Shown here: one piece after another, positions 12,657 through 24,917 of the stretch
How positions within the stretch are numbered: the first letter of the stretch is position 1
Layout: every line of letters begins with the position of its first letter
Assembly: GCA_036874045.1 (NCBI GenBank)
Contig: JAZBRI010000003.1
Coordinates: forward strand, 1,996,501-2,060,500
Origin: Cymodocea nodosa
Lineage: Eukaryota; Streptophyta; Magnoliopsida; Alismatales; Cymodoceaceae
Direction of reading: 5' to 3'
Length of the DNA: 64,000 nucleotides
Position numbers and translations under genes: made by a program
Notes under the pieces: model-generated
What the model saw: only the letters and a program-made list of their open reading frames with translations
Told to the model about the DNA's origin: nothing
Database searches by the model: none

Positions 12657-15600
12657 ATGACTACTCAAGCTATGGGGTCTCACGGTACCGGTGGGCAGCA
12701 ATCGCAGTTTCCGAACTTGCCCAGGCAAGGTTCCATGTATAGCCTTACCCTGAACGAGGTGCAGAACCAATTAGGCGAACCATTGCATAGCATGAATCTC
12801 GACGAGCTTATCAGGAACGTGCTACCTGCAGAGATGGATCAACAATTAGGACTGGACCTTGAAAACACCTCGGCTCAACTGGCATCAGGCTCAGGTATTC
12901 AGCGGCAAGGAAGTGTAACCCTTACCAGGGAAATGAGCAAGAAGACTGTTGATGAAGTGTGGAAGGATATCCAGAAAGAGCAAAGCAAGTCTAGCAACGA
13001 AATGGCTCCAGCCCATGAGAGACAGTCTACACTCGGGGAGATGACTCTAGAAGATTTCCTGGTCAGGGCTGGCGTGGTAACTGATGGTTTGGATAAGGCA
13101 AGGGCCGATAACATCACCAATGTGGGTTCTTCTTGTAGCACCGATCTTATGGTAAGAACTCATGGCTATCCTCAGGGTGTCCATTGGTTGCAGCAATGTC
13201 ATCAGATGACCACGTTACAGCAGCAACAACAGCAGGTTCCTCAGAGTATGGTTAGGGCTTACATGCAAGGTCATCCCGTTCAACAACAATCATGCGTGGG
13301 ATCAGGTAGCATGTTGGATCCTGGATATCATGACAATCAGTTGGTAGCTTCATCTCCAATGATGGGGACACTTTCCGATACACAGACGCCTGGACGGAAG
13401 AGGGTTGCCCCTGGTGACTTAGCAGAGAAGACAGTGGAAAGGAGGCAAAAGAGGATGATCAAGAATAGGGAGTCTGCTGCCCGTTCACGAGCCAGGAAAC
13501 AAGTGGGCTATCATTTGACTCATTTCTCTGGTTCTTTTTAGAGCTTTTGGCATGTAATCTGACAGGATTGAACTCTCATGTTCAGGCATACACAAATGAG
13601 TTGGAGAACAAGGTTTCACGCTTGGAAGCAGAGAATGAAAGACTGAAGAAGCAAAAGGTACTTACCAAGATGGTTAGATTAGTTTTCTCTTGCTTATTTT
13701 GAAACCTAACAAAGAAAATGAAAAACTAAAGAAGCAGAAGGTACTTTTCAACATATGCTCATTTTGACATCTAAAGCCTAAAGGGCATTCCTCCTTTAAA
13801 AAGTTTTAGCAGGATGAAATAAGGATGTATGCTACTTGCATGATTCAATAACTGTACAAAACAAAAAGAATTAAATGTAGTGAATCAGTGGTGTGTAAGA
13901 TCCACATATATTGCACATACAGCCAATTGACAATACATCCTAAGATTTATCTTCCAAATAATTGATGTATAGTTTATTTTATTTTCCTATTGAATTGGAA
14001 TGTTGGATATTTCGGATTATGAAAAGTGAACAATTCTCATCCCTAATATTTTGTAAGTTGAAATTAAAGATTCCTGAATTTGTCCATGTAATGTTTTCTA
14101 TAGTTACTGGACTTCTTGCTTTATCAAACCATCTTGAATTTAGTTTAATCCTCGATTATCATCATTCCCACAACCTTATGATTACTTTGGTTATAATTTC
14201 CTGATATTGTATAAGAGCATGATTCCTTCTATAAATCATTTTATTTTTACATAAGCAAACTTGGTGATCTATCCCATCTCAATTAAATTAACCGATTAGT
14301 TATTTGCTATATTTTCCCAGCTTCACATAGAATTATGAGGCAAGGTATTTTTTATCATTTATTTTCTTATTCTGTCCCATATGGAATTTTTTGGTGTGGT
14401 GCTTGTATTATTCATCATTTAATTTAATATGAGGAGGAAAAATTTCTGAATCATGTTATATAATTAAATTTTCTTTTATTACACCTTAGTATACTATTAT
14501 CTTTCTTAATTTAAATCTATGGTGCAACTTGAAAGGCATCCTTATTATTAGTGGTTTTTAGTTATTTACATCATATGAATCGTAACTCATCAATTACAAA
14601 TAGGATTCCCATTTGAATGTATCCTATACTTTGATACACTCAAATTTGTGCAGATTGTTGCCTACATATTAACATAATGGAATTCCCATTACATAGTGTG
14701 CACCATGTAGAAGTGCTATTTTTTCTTGAACAACCTGTAGTTGTCACCTTAAACCAAGAGTTCCAAGACTATACTATTTGCATTTCTGTTGTTAGAGGCT
14801 TTATCAGAATGCCTTTTTACTGGATCATTCCTTTCGTTTAATGCCTTTGATTTCAAATTTAATTTTCTTTTAGTGTGTTATTCTTTCATTGACGTCCTTT
14901 AATTAATTCACAATATTATTCATTATTTCTTATTTATGAAGGTGATGAAATGTTTCTTCTTGCACTCTTCTTACTCATTTATTGTATATCTATTTTAAAT
15001 TCCTTGTTCGTTAAGAAACATCCTTCCAGATTTGCATGACCATACACCAAAGAAAGGTGATGTTCGAACTTCTTTGATTGAGACATAGACTGGAAGGAGT
15101 TCGGCTCTATGGAGCCCATTTCCTTCTCAGGTCCTGATTATTGCAAGACACGACAATATCTCTGGAGTTCAACTGGGACCATCCATCTCTTTAGACATAA
15201 TATCTTGAGTGCCTATGATGGTGACTACATCTGCTCGCACGTGATTCTTGGACATAGAATCAAGTCATTGTGAATGGACAAAATCAGGTGCTCTTATTTT
15301 ACAACAATTGGGACAGTTGTTTCCATTATTGACCAGAAAGACACCAAATTCTCCTTTAGGTGCTTCAATTGCATCCAACAAATGTAGTCGAGGCAAGCTA
15401 AAAAAGCTAGGATAGTCTCTTTGCTTTGAGTTCACAATAGGAAGTGGAATTAATACAATGGAATCAAAAGCACCAAGCCTCTCTTGTTTGCAAGAATCAA
15501 AACACATCAAAATGGTACCAGATGTACTTAACAATGGAAGGATTTGATAGAAATATGTAGAACTGTCCCTCCTAAAAAATTATTCTAGAATAAATTGGCA

Positions 15601-16866
15601 ATAATTAGGAGAGGTGTGCTAGTGGGAAGCAGAAGCAAAGTTATTAGATATTGAAGGAAAGCTTAGTCAAAACCACATGTGCAAGTTTCCTTGCATGTGG
15701 CTCGTCCAGGATAACTTCTTTGGATTTGTGTGAATTTTTTTTTCTAGTTCACAGCCACTAGCTTCTTCCCGTCTCAGACAAGGCTAAGTCCTAAGCCAGC
15801 AAGGTGGTTGGACTTCTCGGCTGAGTTTGACGTGGTGTTTTAATACAAACTGGGAAAAACTAATCAGCTGATGGCTGCATTAAGTCAAAAAGTGAAGTTA
15901 GCTGCTTTGAGGAGTTGGCAGCACTTAGTCAACTCCGAGGCACCATCCCAGACCACATCAAGGAGGGAATGGAAAAGGACCCTAACCTGGTTGGATGTCT
16001 AATTGTGTAGGTGGTAACGATAATATCTTGTACCTGAATTGGTGCTAACCCTCAGAAAGCATTGCCAACAAAAAAATGCTCTACTAAGAACATCATAAGG
16101 CCTCATAAACAAGACAGCAAATTCAAGGTAAAACAGTGATGACTTTTTAGTCATCCTGGTCTGCTGGGGAAATAGTATCTCGTTATTCTGCTTTATGATT
16201 GACCGACCTTCCAGTTAGTTTCCTGTTTTGTCTGTTAGTGTTTATTTGAGCATCATTGTGGTTAATGTTAGTGACTTGGTTCACTAATAATGAAATATGA
16301 ACTCCGGACACAATACCAAGTGATTCACTAGCTACAGATCCTATGCCTTTTTTTCTGAAAGGATATTCAACAATATTACTGAGTATCTTCATTGACAACT
16401 AATTTTATGCCTGCCTCTTTAAACCACTGGTTTAAAAGAATGTGAAAATGTGGCCATCCACGTTTTCTAACGGAATTTCCTTTCACCGAGATGATGGCTC
16501 TAGATTTAATTTTGTGGAAACCACAGCAGATGGTAGTAACTCGATTAGGCTTCATTATGTTTTCCATTTGAACTTTTGGGTGTATGATTCTTTATACATC
16601 TGAAACATCTGCAGATAGGAATAACATTGTTTCGTCAAATTCTGGGCGAAGCCATATTATGTTTGTAGTCTTGGACCTTTGATTCTGATGGACGGCAAAG
16701 TTCGTGCACGATCATTCATTCAGCTATAAAAGGCTATTAAAAGTACTTGACATATGCATTGACTTCGTTTTATCTTCATCTGCAGGAATTAGAGAAAATA
16801 TTAGCTTCTGTCCCTCCACCACAACCAAAGTTTCAGCTTCGAAGGACTAGTTCGTCACCAATCTGA
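12657..16866 (+). CDS. AREB3: Group-A bZIP transcription factor, AREB3/ABI5-like
   Basis: This is a nuclear ABA-signalling activator that binds ABRE (ACGTG) promoter elements. Three coding exons, 12657-13502, 13586-13657 and 16786-16866, give 332 residues. The family blocks are in order: C1 near residues 19-36 (RQGSMYSLTLNEVQNQLG), C2 (LTREMSKKTVDEVWKDIQ), C3 (STLGEMTLEDFLVRAGVV), then SDTQTPGRKR. The basic region at about 260-285 (RRQKRMIKNRESAARSRARK) is followed by a leucine zipper. The C4 tail is QLRRTSSSP. C1-C4 carry the SnRK2/CDPK phosphorylation sites known for the family. The tail and spacing fit AREB3/DPBF types better than ABI5 itself. A polyglutamine run lies mid-protein. The first ATG after the leader-intron acceptor is at 12657; an alternative in-frame ATG is at 12672. 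The last intron (3.1 kb) is loaded with insertions. Confidence 0.93.
13712..13746 (+). repeat. Partial tandem duplicate of bZIP exon 2 end plus its splice donor
   Basis: The intron copy reads as ENEKLKKQK followed by the donor gtactt. The true exon end at 13628-13663 reads ENERLKKQK followed by gtactt. The copies are about 83 bases apart and most differences are silent or conservative. Stops lie between the two donors, so use of the second donor would truncate the protein after the zipper start. Confidence 0.8.
15020..15710 (-). pseudogene. nad7: Nuclear copy of mitochondrial DNA: end of nad7 and group II intron domain V
   Basis: On the minus strand, 15372-15180 encodes residues of the C-terminus of NADH dehydrogenase subunit 7 (complex I): EAPKGEFGVFLVNNG, CKIRAPDF, then ADVVTIIGTQDI. 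These match the mitochondrial protein with several changes and one stop. Further upstream on the same strand, at about 15705-15668, is GAGCCACATGCAAG, a GAAA tetraloop and CTTGCACATGTGGTTT. This is the hairpin of a group II intron domain V, as expected for the intron before the last nad7 exon. The gap between them is longer than normal, so part is rearranged. In flowering plants nad7 is mitochondrial, so this is a NUMT. It lies within the bZIP intron, antisense to the gene. Confidence 0.75.
15870..16010 (+). mobile_element. Small Ty3/gypsy retrotransposon fossil
   Basis: A short stretch resembles the junction between the RNase H and integrase parts of plant gypsy polyproteins. A LAALSQ-like segment is followed by IKEGMEKDP, where family members have I-EG-xHDP. 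Only this small piece is recognisable, with no LTRs nearby, and it is broken and old. It adjoins the mitochondrial insertion. Plant mitochondrial genomes sometimes carry such fragments, so it may have arrived with it. Confidence 0.4.
16030..16785. other. Remainder of the large bZIP intron, unassigned
   Basis: Two overlapping minus-strand open frames (16183-16398 and 16376-16567) look protein-like, for example PFRKKGIGSVASESLGIVSG. I could not match them to a family. They may be another organelle-derived or transposon-derived piece. The intron ends with a normal branch and acceptor region before 16786. Confidence 0.35.
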
Positions 16867-17596
16867 ACATACCATCTTGGAAGGGCGGACTTAATCGTGA
16901 TAGATTCTCTTGCTTTTGTGCTAGAATAGTGGGAAGCAAGCTCTATGTCAAGCCCTCCAAACTTGGTCGTGCGGACAAGTTTGTGGGAACTTACGCTAGG
17001 GCTGTGCTTGTTTATGCCCCTTGTATGTACAATTATAATTAGTTATCGAATATATTTTGTACCAGAGTTCTTACATATGTCACATCCATAGTCTCCCCTA
17101 TTTTTCTTTGATTCCCATATGTCTGATGTCCCTTAAAGAAGCGAGGACTGATTACTAAATTTGCCGTTTTTTGTTGTTGTTGTACATTGGAATATACGGA
17201 TTCCCGTGTTCCTCTTCCTATCTCATGTTCCAAGGAAATCATATACATACAAATGCCTCGGCTGATCCCATAAAGAATGACACTCAATTGTGCCAAATAG
17301 TTTGAGAACCGCCCGTCTTCGGATCTCATCAAACACAGCACCAGGGTAAGGGTTAATGTTACATTTTGACATGCAGTGTATTTCGATCACATAAGAAGGT
17401 TACTTCTTTTGTAGTAGATCCAAGTGATGAAATGTACTTGTGTGACAGATTTCTGGTAGCTGTTGGAATTCCACAATGCTCACTAGATTCTGACATGACT
17501 GGTTCGGATCCCAATGCCAAGAAAAGGTACGTATCATATGGAGTCATGCGTTGGGTAGTCAAGTCAGGAAGCCACCTTCCAAAGACACAGGGCCAT

Positions 17597-20500
17597 TCAC
17601 TTGTCGTCTGGGACCCCATCTTCCTCTGGTAAAACCAATCTCAGATGCTCGTTGTCTCTGTAAACTTGGACAAGAACCGCAGCTTTATACGCAAATAGGC
17701 CGAACATCGCAGGCACAAGCTGTTAACAATGACGGGGGTCAAGTAATCAATGTAGTCAATATTTTCTTATACCACACGATCTATAAGAAAAAATATCTTG
17801 CATTTAAGTACAGGAATAAAAACATTGCCAATTTAAAAAAGAGTGCCAGGTAGTATATCATAGACTGCTGACATTTCTATTACAGGTTGAAAAGGCACAA
17901 CATCGATCTCATCCTTTTCAGGGTAAGTGTTCTGGTGGTGTCACTTCTGGTACATCACCTTCTTCAAATATTTCATTTTTTAAAATGAAAATTAATTATA
18001 TAATTAGTTAATCTATAATATAATTTGTTATGTATAAAACCTTTAACTTTATTAAAATATATTAATTATTTTTTTGTTTACAAGCACAAATCCCTGTGCT
18101 AAGTACAGGCAATGTATAAAAGTAATTTGGCACATAAAAGTAATATTGATTATTTGGTAAAAATGATATGGCGCATCCATGAATTTTTTTTAAAAATAAC
18201 ACTAAATAATTATAGAAATAGACAGAAAAAAGTGGCATTCATAAAGGATAGAATTAAGCAATATTACTAATATGGATAAAAAATTATAGAAAAATTTTAC
18301 TAATATGGATAAGCAATATAAAAATAACATAAACAATTATAAAAGTATATAGAAAAAAGTGGTATCCATAAAGGGTAGAATTAAGCTGTGCAAGTAACAT
18401 ACGTATTTGTACTAATCATCTGTAAAAATAAGTTAATATTGCCAAAGCAAAATAAGAGTATAGATAAAGTAATATGGATAATTTGGTGAAAATGATATGG
18501 CAAAGCTATGATTACAAAATATAAAAATAACATTAAACGCTTACAGAAATATATAGAGAAAGGCAATACAGTATTGCCAAAGTAATATGGGAAAAAGTGA
18601 AAAAGAAAACGATTTAAAATATAATATAATATTTAATGAAGGGCATTTTGGGAATATGAAAAAAGGCAGAAACACATTTTGATTTCTATAAAAGTATAGA
18701 AAAAACAATGATTGGAGTTGGGTAGAAAAATATTGAATTTTATAACTTTTAGATTAAAGATCAATATTTATTTATAAAAGTAAAAATTGTACTATGTATT
18801 TATAATCATCAAAAAATAAAATTTATACAAACAATTCTACCTCTTCATGTATTTATGAAGAGAAATTAAAGTGACACTAAAAAAGTTTCCTAATGTCACT
18901 TCTACCATGTATTCTTTTATGGTGCGTTTCTTTTCCTTGAATAATTTTACAATGTGGATGATAATAATATAAATTCCAGAATTAAACGAAAACCCTAAAA
19001 ATTCTTTAAGTACCTGATATATGAAAGCAAAAGTATTCTAGAAAGGTATTCACCAAGAATGGTAGTGTATTTACAAAGTCAGTCTGAATGACCATAGAGC
19101 ACCAAAGGTCAATGCTAGTCAGATACCAAAGTACCAGAGCCAGATTAGAAATAAAAAGAAAAGTTTATGGATATCATCAGTTTGGAGACAAACAAGTATT
19201 GTGACGAAATTTTAGAAATACAAACTTGGATATAATTTAAATGAACTCATTTTACTCTTGAATGAGAAGTAAAAGGTATCTACCACTACAAGACAAGTAG
19301 CCATACGAAAGTTTTGCAGAGTTTGGTTAGTGAACATGAGAAACAATATGAATGGTATCCTCTCATTCAACATGATTTGGTTAAAAAAACAATTTTTTTC
19401 TTTACCTGAAAATCAAAGATACCATCCAAAACCTGGTGCGAAAGAGCCCAAAATCCATAAATCACACCAGGGAAAACTAGCCTTGGAGATGAAAGTGCAA
19501 TGCTGCTACCTTTAAATGCTCTTTTGAAGAGATTCTCCAGATCCTCACTTCTTATTCCAATTCTGTCTTGTTCAACCATATATTATTGTAAGGAATATCA
19601 TAGATTGCATAAAACAAATAATGCAGATGTAGAACATGCTTACTTTTTTGTTTTCTTTTGCAGAAAAATTGAAGGTACTTCTTCCTTGGATAGGTTGTCA
19701 ACATAATTATATACCATCTGAAGATATAAGCAACTGTTGAAAATCTTAGTAATATGCCCTTCGATAAGTGGAGGGAAAAACAAGGCTAAACTTCAATGCA
19801 CAGAAATGAATAAAAAACTAAGGATGTCAGAAGTTCCATGAAATTAGTCATCAATTTTAAAGAAAGCCATGGTTTACAAAATTACAGTTGTGGGAGTGCA
19901 TCTGTTGTAAACTTGCCCTTAAAGGGAACTAACTTATAGGCACCATCTCTCTCTTTGCACCAGCTAAACCAAAACTATTGATAACTTGCATAAAATTGAA
20001 AGGGAAAGAAAAACTGAACTAACCTGAGAAGAACTCCAAAAAGATAACTAACAGATGCCTGTTTGAAAAAAAGGGGGTTAATTGGATAAATAAACTAGCT
20101 GTATGTTACACAATAAAAAACAAAAAAGATTTCAATATGTAAAAACATAAAGAAATTGAGAAGAGGCCCTGCACGATACATAAATAAAGGTGATACTACC
20201 ATATTTCCTGAACCCTATGAAAGTGTTGGAGCCAATTAGATATACCTGGAGTGACAACGTAACTAAGCAATATCCACTGCATGAAATACCAATTCCAACT
20301 GTTATAAGTAAAAGTTCCCTCTTAAGCTGCAATAAAAAATCAAATAAACCAGCAGCAATAATAAATTATCAAAGAGAAGTGTCTTTTTGCTGGAATAATA
20401 ATCTACAACCAGCTTGGTCATGATGCATCAGCAGGAAATGACATAATTTTCTGTGTTAAGATTGATCTACCATCATTTATCTACTCTATTGTTGATACAA

Positions 20501-22120
20501 ACCACAAACAAGTTCTGTCTACGCCTTCCTAGGATCTCATGAATTACCATTTTTATTTCAATAAAATAAGGTGAAGTTTATATTCATACTACACAATATT
20601 CCATGGGTTTGCAAGTATGCAACAAAGACAGAACTTAAAAGAAACCTGATATATAACATATGATAATGGAATGCTCCTGTTGAAGGTACTGAATAAATAC
20701 CTTGCATTGTATTGCAAGATTTGCTTGCTATATCTATGTTACTGATTTATATATCAAAAGGAACTGATAAACTCCATAACAAAAATTGACCATTCGACTT
20801 TGTATAGATCTTGAACAGAGCAAAATGAAAGGCAACAAGAGAAAACAGACATCATTATTATTCCTCCGTGTTCATTAATCAACTTGCACAAACACTTTCA
20901 TCTTAAAGATTTAGATGTTAATATCGAACTGAAGTGCATATAACCTTCTTATTGATTCATATGTATGAAAGTGAAAGCATAATCAGACAAGGAAGCCTTT
21001 GCCTTTTGAACCAAAGAGAGATATACCGTACAGCTTCATACTTGAGAAAGTTGAACTTCTTCCTTTTCTCACTGTTGTTCTGCTTCTCCTGTTGTAAAAA
21101 TGTATAACTGTTGAATATGAGGATATTTAGACCATTTTCTAGATAGATTAATCAATATCGTCACAAGCAGGAATGTTAACAAACCTTACTGGTCAACCTC
21201 CTGTTCATGGGAGCATGGGTGCCACCATCAATCCAATCTTGGGTGCTTGTCAATTTCAAGAATCCATGGGCATTTTCCTTCTCTACCGTTGAATGAGAGA
21301 ACTAAATGCGTAAGAAGTTTCATATCAGATAGCATTCAAATATAAAATGAAGATCATGTAGCGAAAAGATGGTGTACCTCACTTTGCTGACGATCATCTA
21401 TCACATCAGTATCTTCAGAATCAATAAATGTTAGGTCATCCATCCTCAAAATGGAGTCCAAGAACTTTGAGATGAAATCTCCGTTCTCCTGTCGATCCTT
21501 AAGAAACATTCGCAGCACATCTTTTTCTGCAACTTCGATCCCTAGAGAAAAAGGTACCTTTTCAGCAGATGCTAACTTCTATATTGAAAATCTTCTTCAC
21601 TGATGTGGTTTCACAAATCGTATTCAAAGGCACAATGCTACACTTCATGAGAGAAAAAATCCACCTCATATCCAGTGAACCCGATAGATTCCAGCAACTC
21701 ACATATTCAGTTCTTATCCAACTAAGATAATTCCCTTCAGAAAATTTGGGAAAAAATGTGTACTCACATAACTTACGTTGAAATATAGAACACAATGCTA
21801 GAAATGTTAGCACCTACCCAGCTTTCAGATTAGGAAGCAATGATCCAACATCGAATTAAAAAAAATCCCAAATTACTAAGAAAATGGAAGAAAAAAAAAA
21901 ACTATAAGTTTCTTCCTTTCTCCGGGCGAAAATGGAAACAAAACTCAGCACGAGAAAGAACCCTGGAACTACCATCTGAGAAGGAACTCCTGAAGGCAGA
22001 CACTGCAGCAGAAGGTCTCCTTGAAGGCCTGTGGCTGGAAGCAGGAGAATGGCGGCCTTCGGTGGGCAGAGACGGCATGGATGTGCTGGGCAACCCGAAG
22101 GAGACGAGGAGGCTTACCAT
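17597..22120 (-). CDS. AtpI/UncI-like chloroplast membrane protein (CGL160-related)
   Basis: Nine GT-AG exons join in phase: about 21940-22120, 21378-21541, 21185-21301, 21032-21088, 20246-20326, 20024-20058, 19644-19733, 19406-19562 and 17597-17719. They give about 334 residues. The N-terminus is Ser/Arg-rich like a transit peptide. After a soluble region come four hydrophobic segments: LLLITVGIGISCSGYCLVTL, VSYLFGVLLSCLYLQMVY, RLVFPGVIYGFWALSHQVL and LVPAMFGLFAYKAAVLVQVY. The protein ends in an acidic tail, LVLPEEDGVPDDK. Size, order and the last segment fit the ATP-synthase-protein-I-like family of green plants (CGL160 and its CGLD22-type paralogue). CGL160 helps assemble the thylakoid ATP synthase; the exact role of this paralogue is not established here. 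The exon 1 donor is uncertain (21952 or 21940, same phase). The gene is convergent with the bZIP gene; 17080-17596 is probably its 3' UTR. Confidence 0.85.
18140..18600. repeat. Degenerate tandem repeat in the last intron of the AtpI-like gene
   Basis: Three diverged units share the order 'tttggtaaaaatgatatgg', 'aaaaataaca', 'agaaaaaagtgg' and 'ataaagg.tagaattaagc'. They begin near 18141, 18300 and 18471. They are AT-rich and carry no coding signal. Confidence 0.55.
18725..18905 (+). repeat. Dispersed repeat, copy 1 of 2
   Basis: This segment of about 180 bases matches, in inverted orientation, the segment at 26185-26370. Both share the order attgaatttta, ttagat.aa.g, tatttataatcat, aaaatttataca, atttat.agaagaaatta and tttcctgat. 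The family is unidentified; it may be part of an LTR or a MITE. Confidence 0.6.
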
Positions 22121-22249
22121 CTCACGCACCACACCTTTCTCTCCTCCCTGCTTCCTCTTCTCCCCCCCCCCCCCGGCTCTGGTGCCCGCGATTTCGTCGT
22201 GGATAATCTCCTCTTTTCCAAAAGCGGAACTTCTGGGCCGGCCCAAAAA

Positions 22250-23700
22250 GTGGGCCGCTACAGAATTTGTGATTTATCCTTTTGCTTGAAGAAGATTTAA
22301 ATTAAAGTAAATGAAAATATGTGATAAAAAGAAATTTTGCATTTGTAAAAATAAATTTATCATATATTTTGTAAAAAAATTCATCTATCTATATGAATTG
22401 AGGATGTTGGGGTTGAGATTGATTTTTTTTCAATTTATGATAACAACACTTACCTATATCTATAATTACACACAATATTGTGCATGCAGAATTCCATTCC
22501 GCTATTAAATATTAGGATAGCGTAGCTTTTTCATTGTATAATAATAAAAGAATCCTTGGCATTTGTAGAATATAAGTGAATATATTTAATTTATAGTGTC
22601 AAATAGAAGTAGGTGACATAATTCACAACATCGATAAATAAGAGAACAAGAACAAAACATGTGAGAGGAAGAAGTTTTGTGTAAAATCCATAATATCTAC
22701 ATAAGTATTCTAGGTAAGATGAAGATGACCAAGAAGGGTTAATGTTTATATTTTTTTCCTTTTAAAATTCATGCTTACATTTCACTCCTTATTCTATAAA
22801 TTACATAACATGTAAAAATATTAATGAAGATGGTGATACCACCACCAAAGTTTTCTGAAGACACCTCAAGAGTGTTTTAACCTTTACATTAATATCCATT
22901 TATTCTTTTTGCACTTCTTTTTAACCTACAAGTAATACCTTCTTTTGACCTACTAAATTTGAAAGATAAGAATAAATCTATACTATACTTAGCAAGCGCA
23001 AAGTAGAGAGGAAACGTACAATTCACCATTCCATTCCTTCCTGCCGCATTTTTAATCAAATTAAGGCTAAAAAATTAGAAGACAATTTTCCTAATGTCAT
23101 TATTATGAAATTCATAATTGGCTGATGATATCTACCATTGAACCCTCTGGTACACAGGAATCCATGCCGTAAGATAAGAACCATCTATTGCACGTGATGG
23201 AACAAGGGAAATTATTCATCTGGACGATGATACATTCCAAGAACATTTTGCTGAAAAGATCATCTGATATCACATCAAAAACTGCTGCCCGCAAGGTGGT
23301 AGTTTTTCCTTTCTCTCATAAGAGGTGCAAGTTCTACCATTTCCAAGTAGCTGGGAAATTTCCAAAGGGCAATTATACCAAGAAAAAAAGGAAGAATCAA
23401 AGCAACATAAGTGATTCTGATTTTGGACATGGTGGTTTTACACTCCAGAGAATGCAAAATTAGGGTAGAACCATTGCCTTGCTAGCTTTTAAAGCACTAT
23501 TATGGCACTGATACAAACAAAAACTTTTGATCATTTACAGACAGATGCCAACAATTACTTGGGACCTCCTTGGTCTATAGGATTGTATAGCATACAAGCT
23601 TCATATCACATGGGACAAACTTAACAGAGAAAAATTCTTGCTACAAAATTTATAGGAAGTGAACTCTTCTCCTTCCTGTAATTACAAAGCTTTTTGAAGG
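22250..23700. other. Intergenic spacer, no gene seen
   Basis: AT-rich DNA between the AtpI-like gene and the peptide gene. Open frames near 23188-23463 on both strands lack any family resemblance. The part next to 23700 is probably the 3' UTR of the peptide gene. Confidence 0.6.
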
Positions 23701-23706
23701 CGATCC

Positions 23707-23979
23707 CTACTTGTTCTGAATTGGGTTTGATCTGCTCTGAGGTGCCCTCCTTAAGCTTGTTTCAGCGCCGGATGCTGGCCCCTCAGCAGTTGCATTCAGA
23801 GTCCCTGCAGTGATGGGCTGTGAGCTGGAACTGTGGTGCACTAACAGCAGTTTTCTTGGTTGCATGCCCTCAGTGCGATATCTCTCCTTGTGGGAGAGAG
23901 GCAAAGAAGAGCCTGAACACATGAACAGGTGGACTAGTAGGAAGGAAAGGAGAACAAGAGGCCTGGGCATGGTATCCAT
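23707..23979 (-). CDS. Small secreted peptide precursor with CLE-like C-terminus
   Basis: A single exon encodes 90 residues. The ATG at 23979 is followed by a strong signal peptide (VLLSFLLVHLFMCSGSS). Then comes a variable Ser/Thr-rich region with one N-glycosylation site (NAT), and the protein ends LRRAPQSRSNPIQNK. The end resembles the CLE dodecapeptide pattern R-x-V/A-P-x-G-P-N-P-x-H-N, keeping R, P and NPI-N. It is one residue longer and has SRS where CLE has GP. The inner motif MQPRKLLL is also typical of peptide precursors. Such peptides are secreted, cut and sensed by leucine-rich-repeat receptor kinases. The precursor architecture is clear; assignment to CLE rather than another peptide family is tentative. 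An upstream in-frame extension to 24102 runs through a microsatellite and is not credible. Confidence 0.7.
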   Translation of the reverse strand: MDTMPRPLVLLSFLLVHLFMCSGSSLPLSHKERYRTEGMQPRKLLLVHHSSSSQPITAGTLNATAEGPASGAETSLRRAPQSRSNPIQNK

Positions 23980-24037
23980 GGCTTTGATGGAAGTTGGGGG
24001 AATGATTGTGGTCAAGATGAAGCAATGCAATGTGCTG

Positions 24038-24099
24038 ATATATATACATATATGTATACATACGTATGTATGTACATACATGTATATACATATATATAT
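24038..24099. repeat. TATG/TA-rich microsatellite
   Basis: Imperfect repeats of tatacata, tgta and catg units lie just upstream of the peptide gene, probably within its leader or core promoter. Confidence 0.85.
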
Positions 24100-24868
24100 C
24101 AAAACTGGTCCTATTGCTTGTGTTTCTTGATGATAAAGACTCTACGGAGAATAATAAACTACTCCACCGGGCACCCACCACTTCTCTCTTCTGGTTTTGA
24201 TCTTTGTTTGGTTGCAAGTGTCTCATTAAATAAAGGTTTTATGTGGTGTATCTCTAAGGCATGGTTCAACTTTAGGTGGAAAAAGGGTCCAGGAATCATG
24301 TGACCCACGTACATGGACTCAATTCCCAAGTAGCATGTTCACTTGTAAAATCGAGCAATAATTATAGAGCTGTTTGAGGATCAAGAACTTGATTCTTTTA
24401 CAGATGTAGATCATGGTTTGGATTCTTCACCACTGTGAAGAAGATGGTATATTCAAACCAACCATGGCATTATACAGTTGATCATCTAGTGCATCGTGAA
24501 GGATGAAGTTGTGTTCAAATACAAGAAAAAACACTACCATTATAGAAAATTGGTATAATCAGAGCCACTCGAGATGTATAACACAGGCACTAAATGTGCA
24601 GGTGCCTGGAAGTAACTGATCATGTGACGATGATCTGACCACTCCATTTGTCTAAGTTACATTACTGTTAATTCACTGTTGATCAAGGAATCATGTGATC
24701 AGATGTCTGTTTTCTGATCAACCATTTCCTTCACTTAAAAAAAAAAACCCAAAACAGGCATTAGCTGGATTGACTCATCTTAGCTGGCTGGGTAAATTAA
24801 CTTTCAGCGAGCAAAAAGAACAAAATGCAATAATACGGATTTTCTCAGAAAAGGCAGTATAAATAAAC

Positions 24869-24871
<3 letters not shown>

Positions 24872-24913
<42 letters not shown>
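24872..24913. repeat. (GA)n microsatellite
   Basis: About 20 uninterrupted GA dinucleotides. Confidence 0.95.
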
Positions 24914-24917
<4 letters not shown>

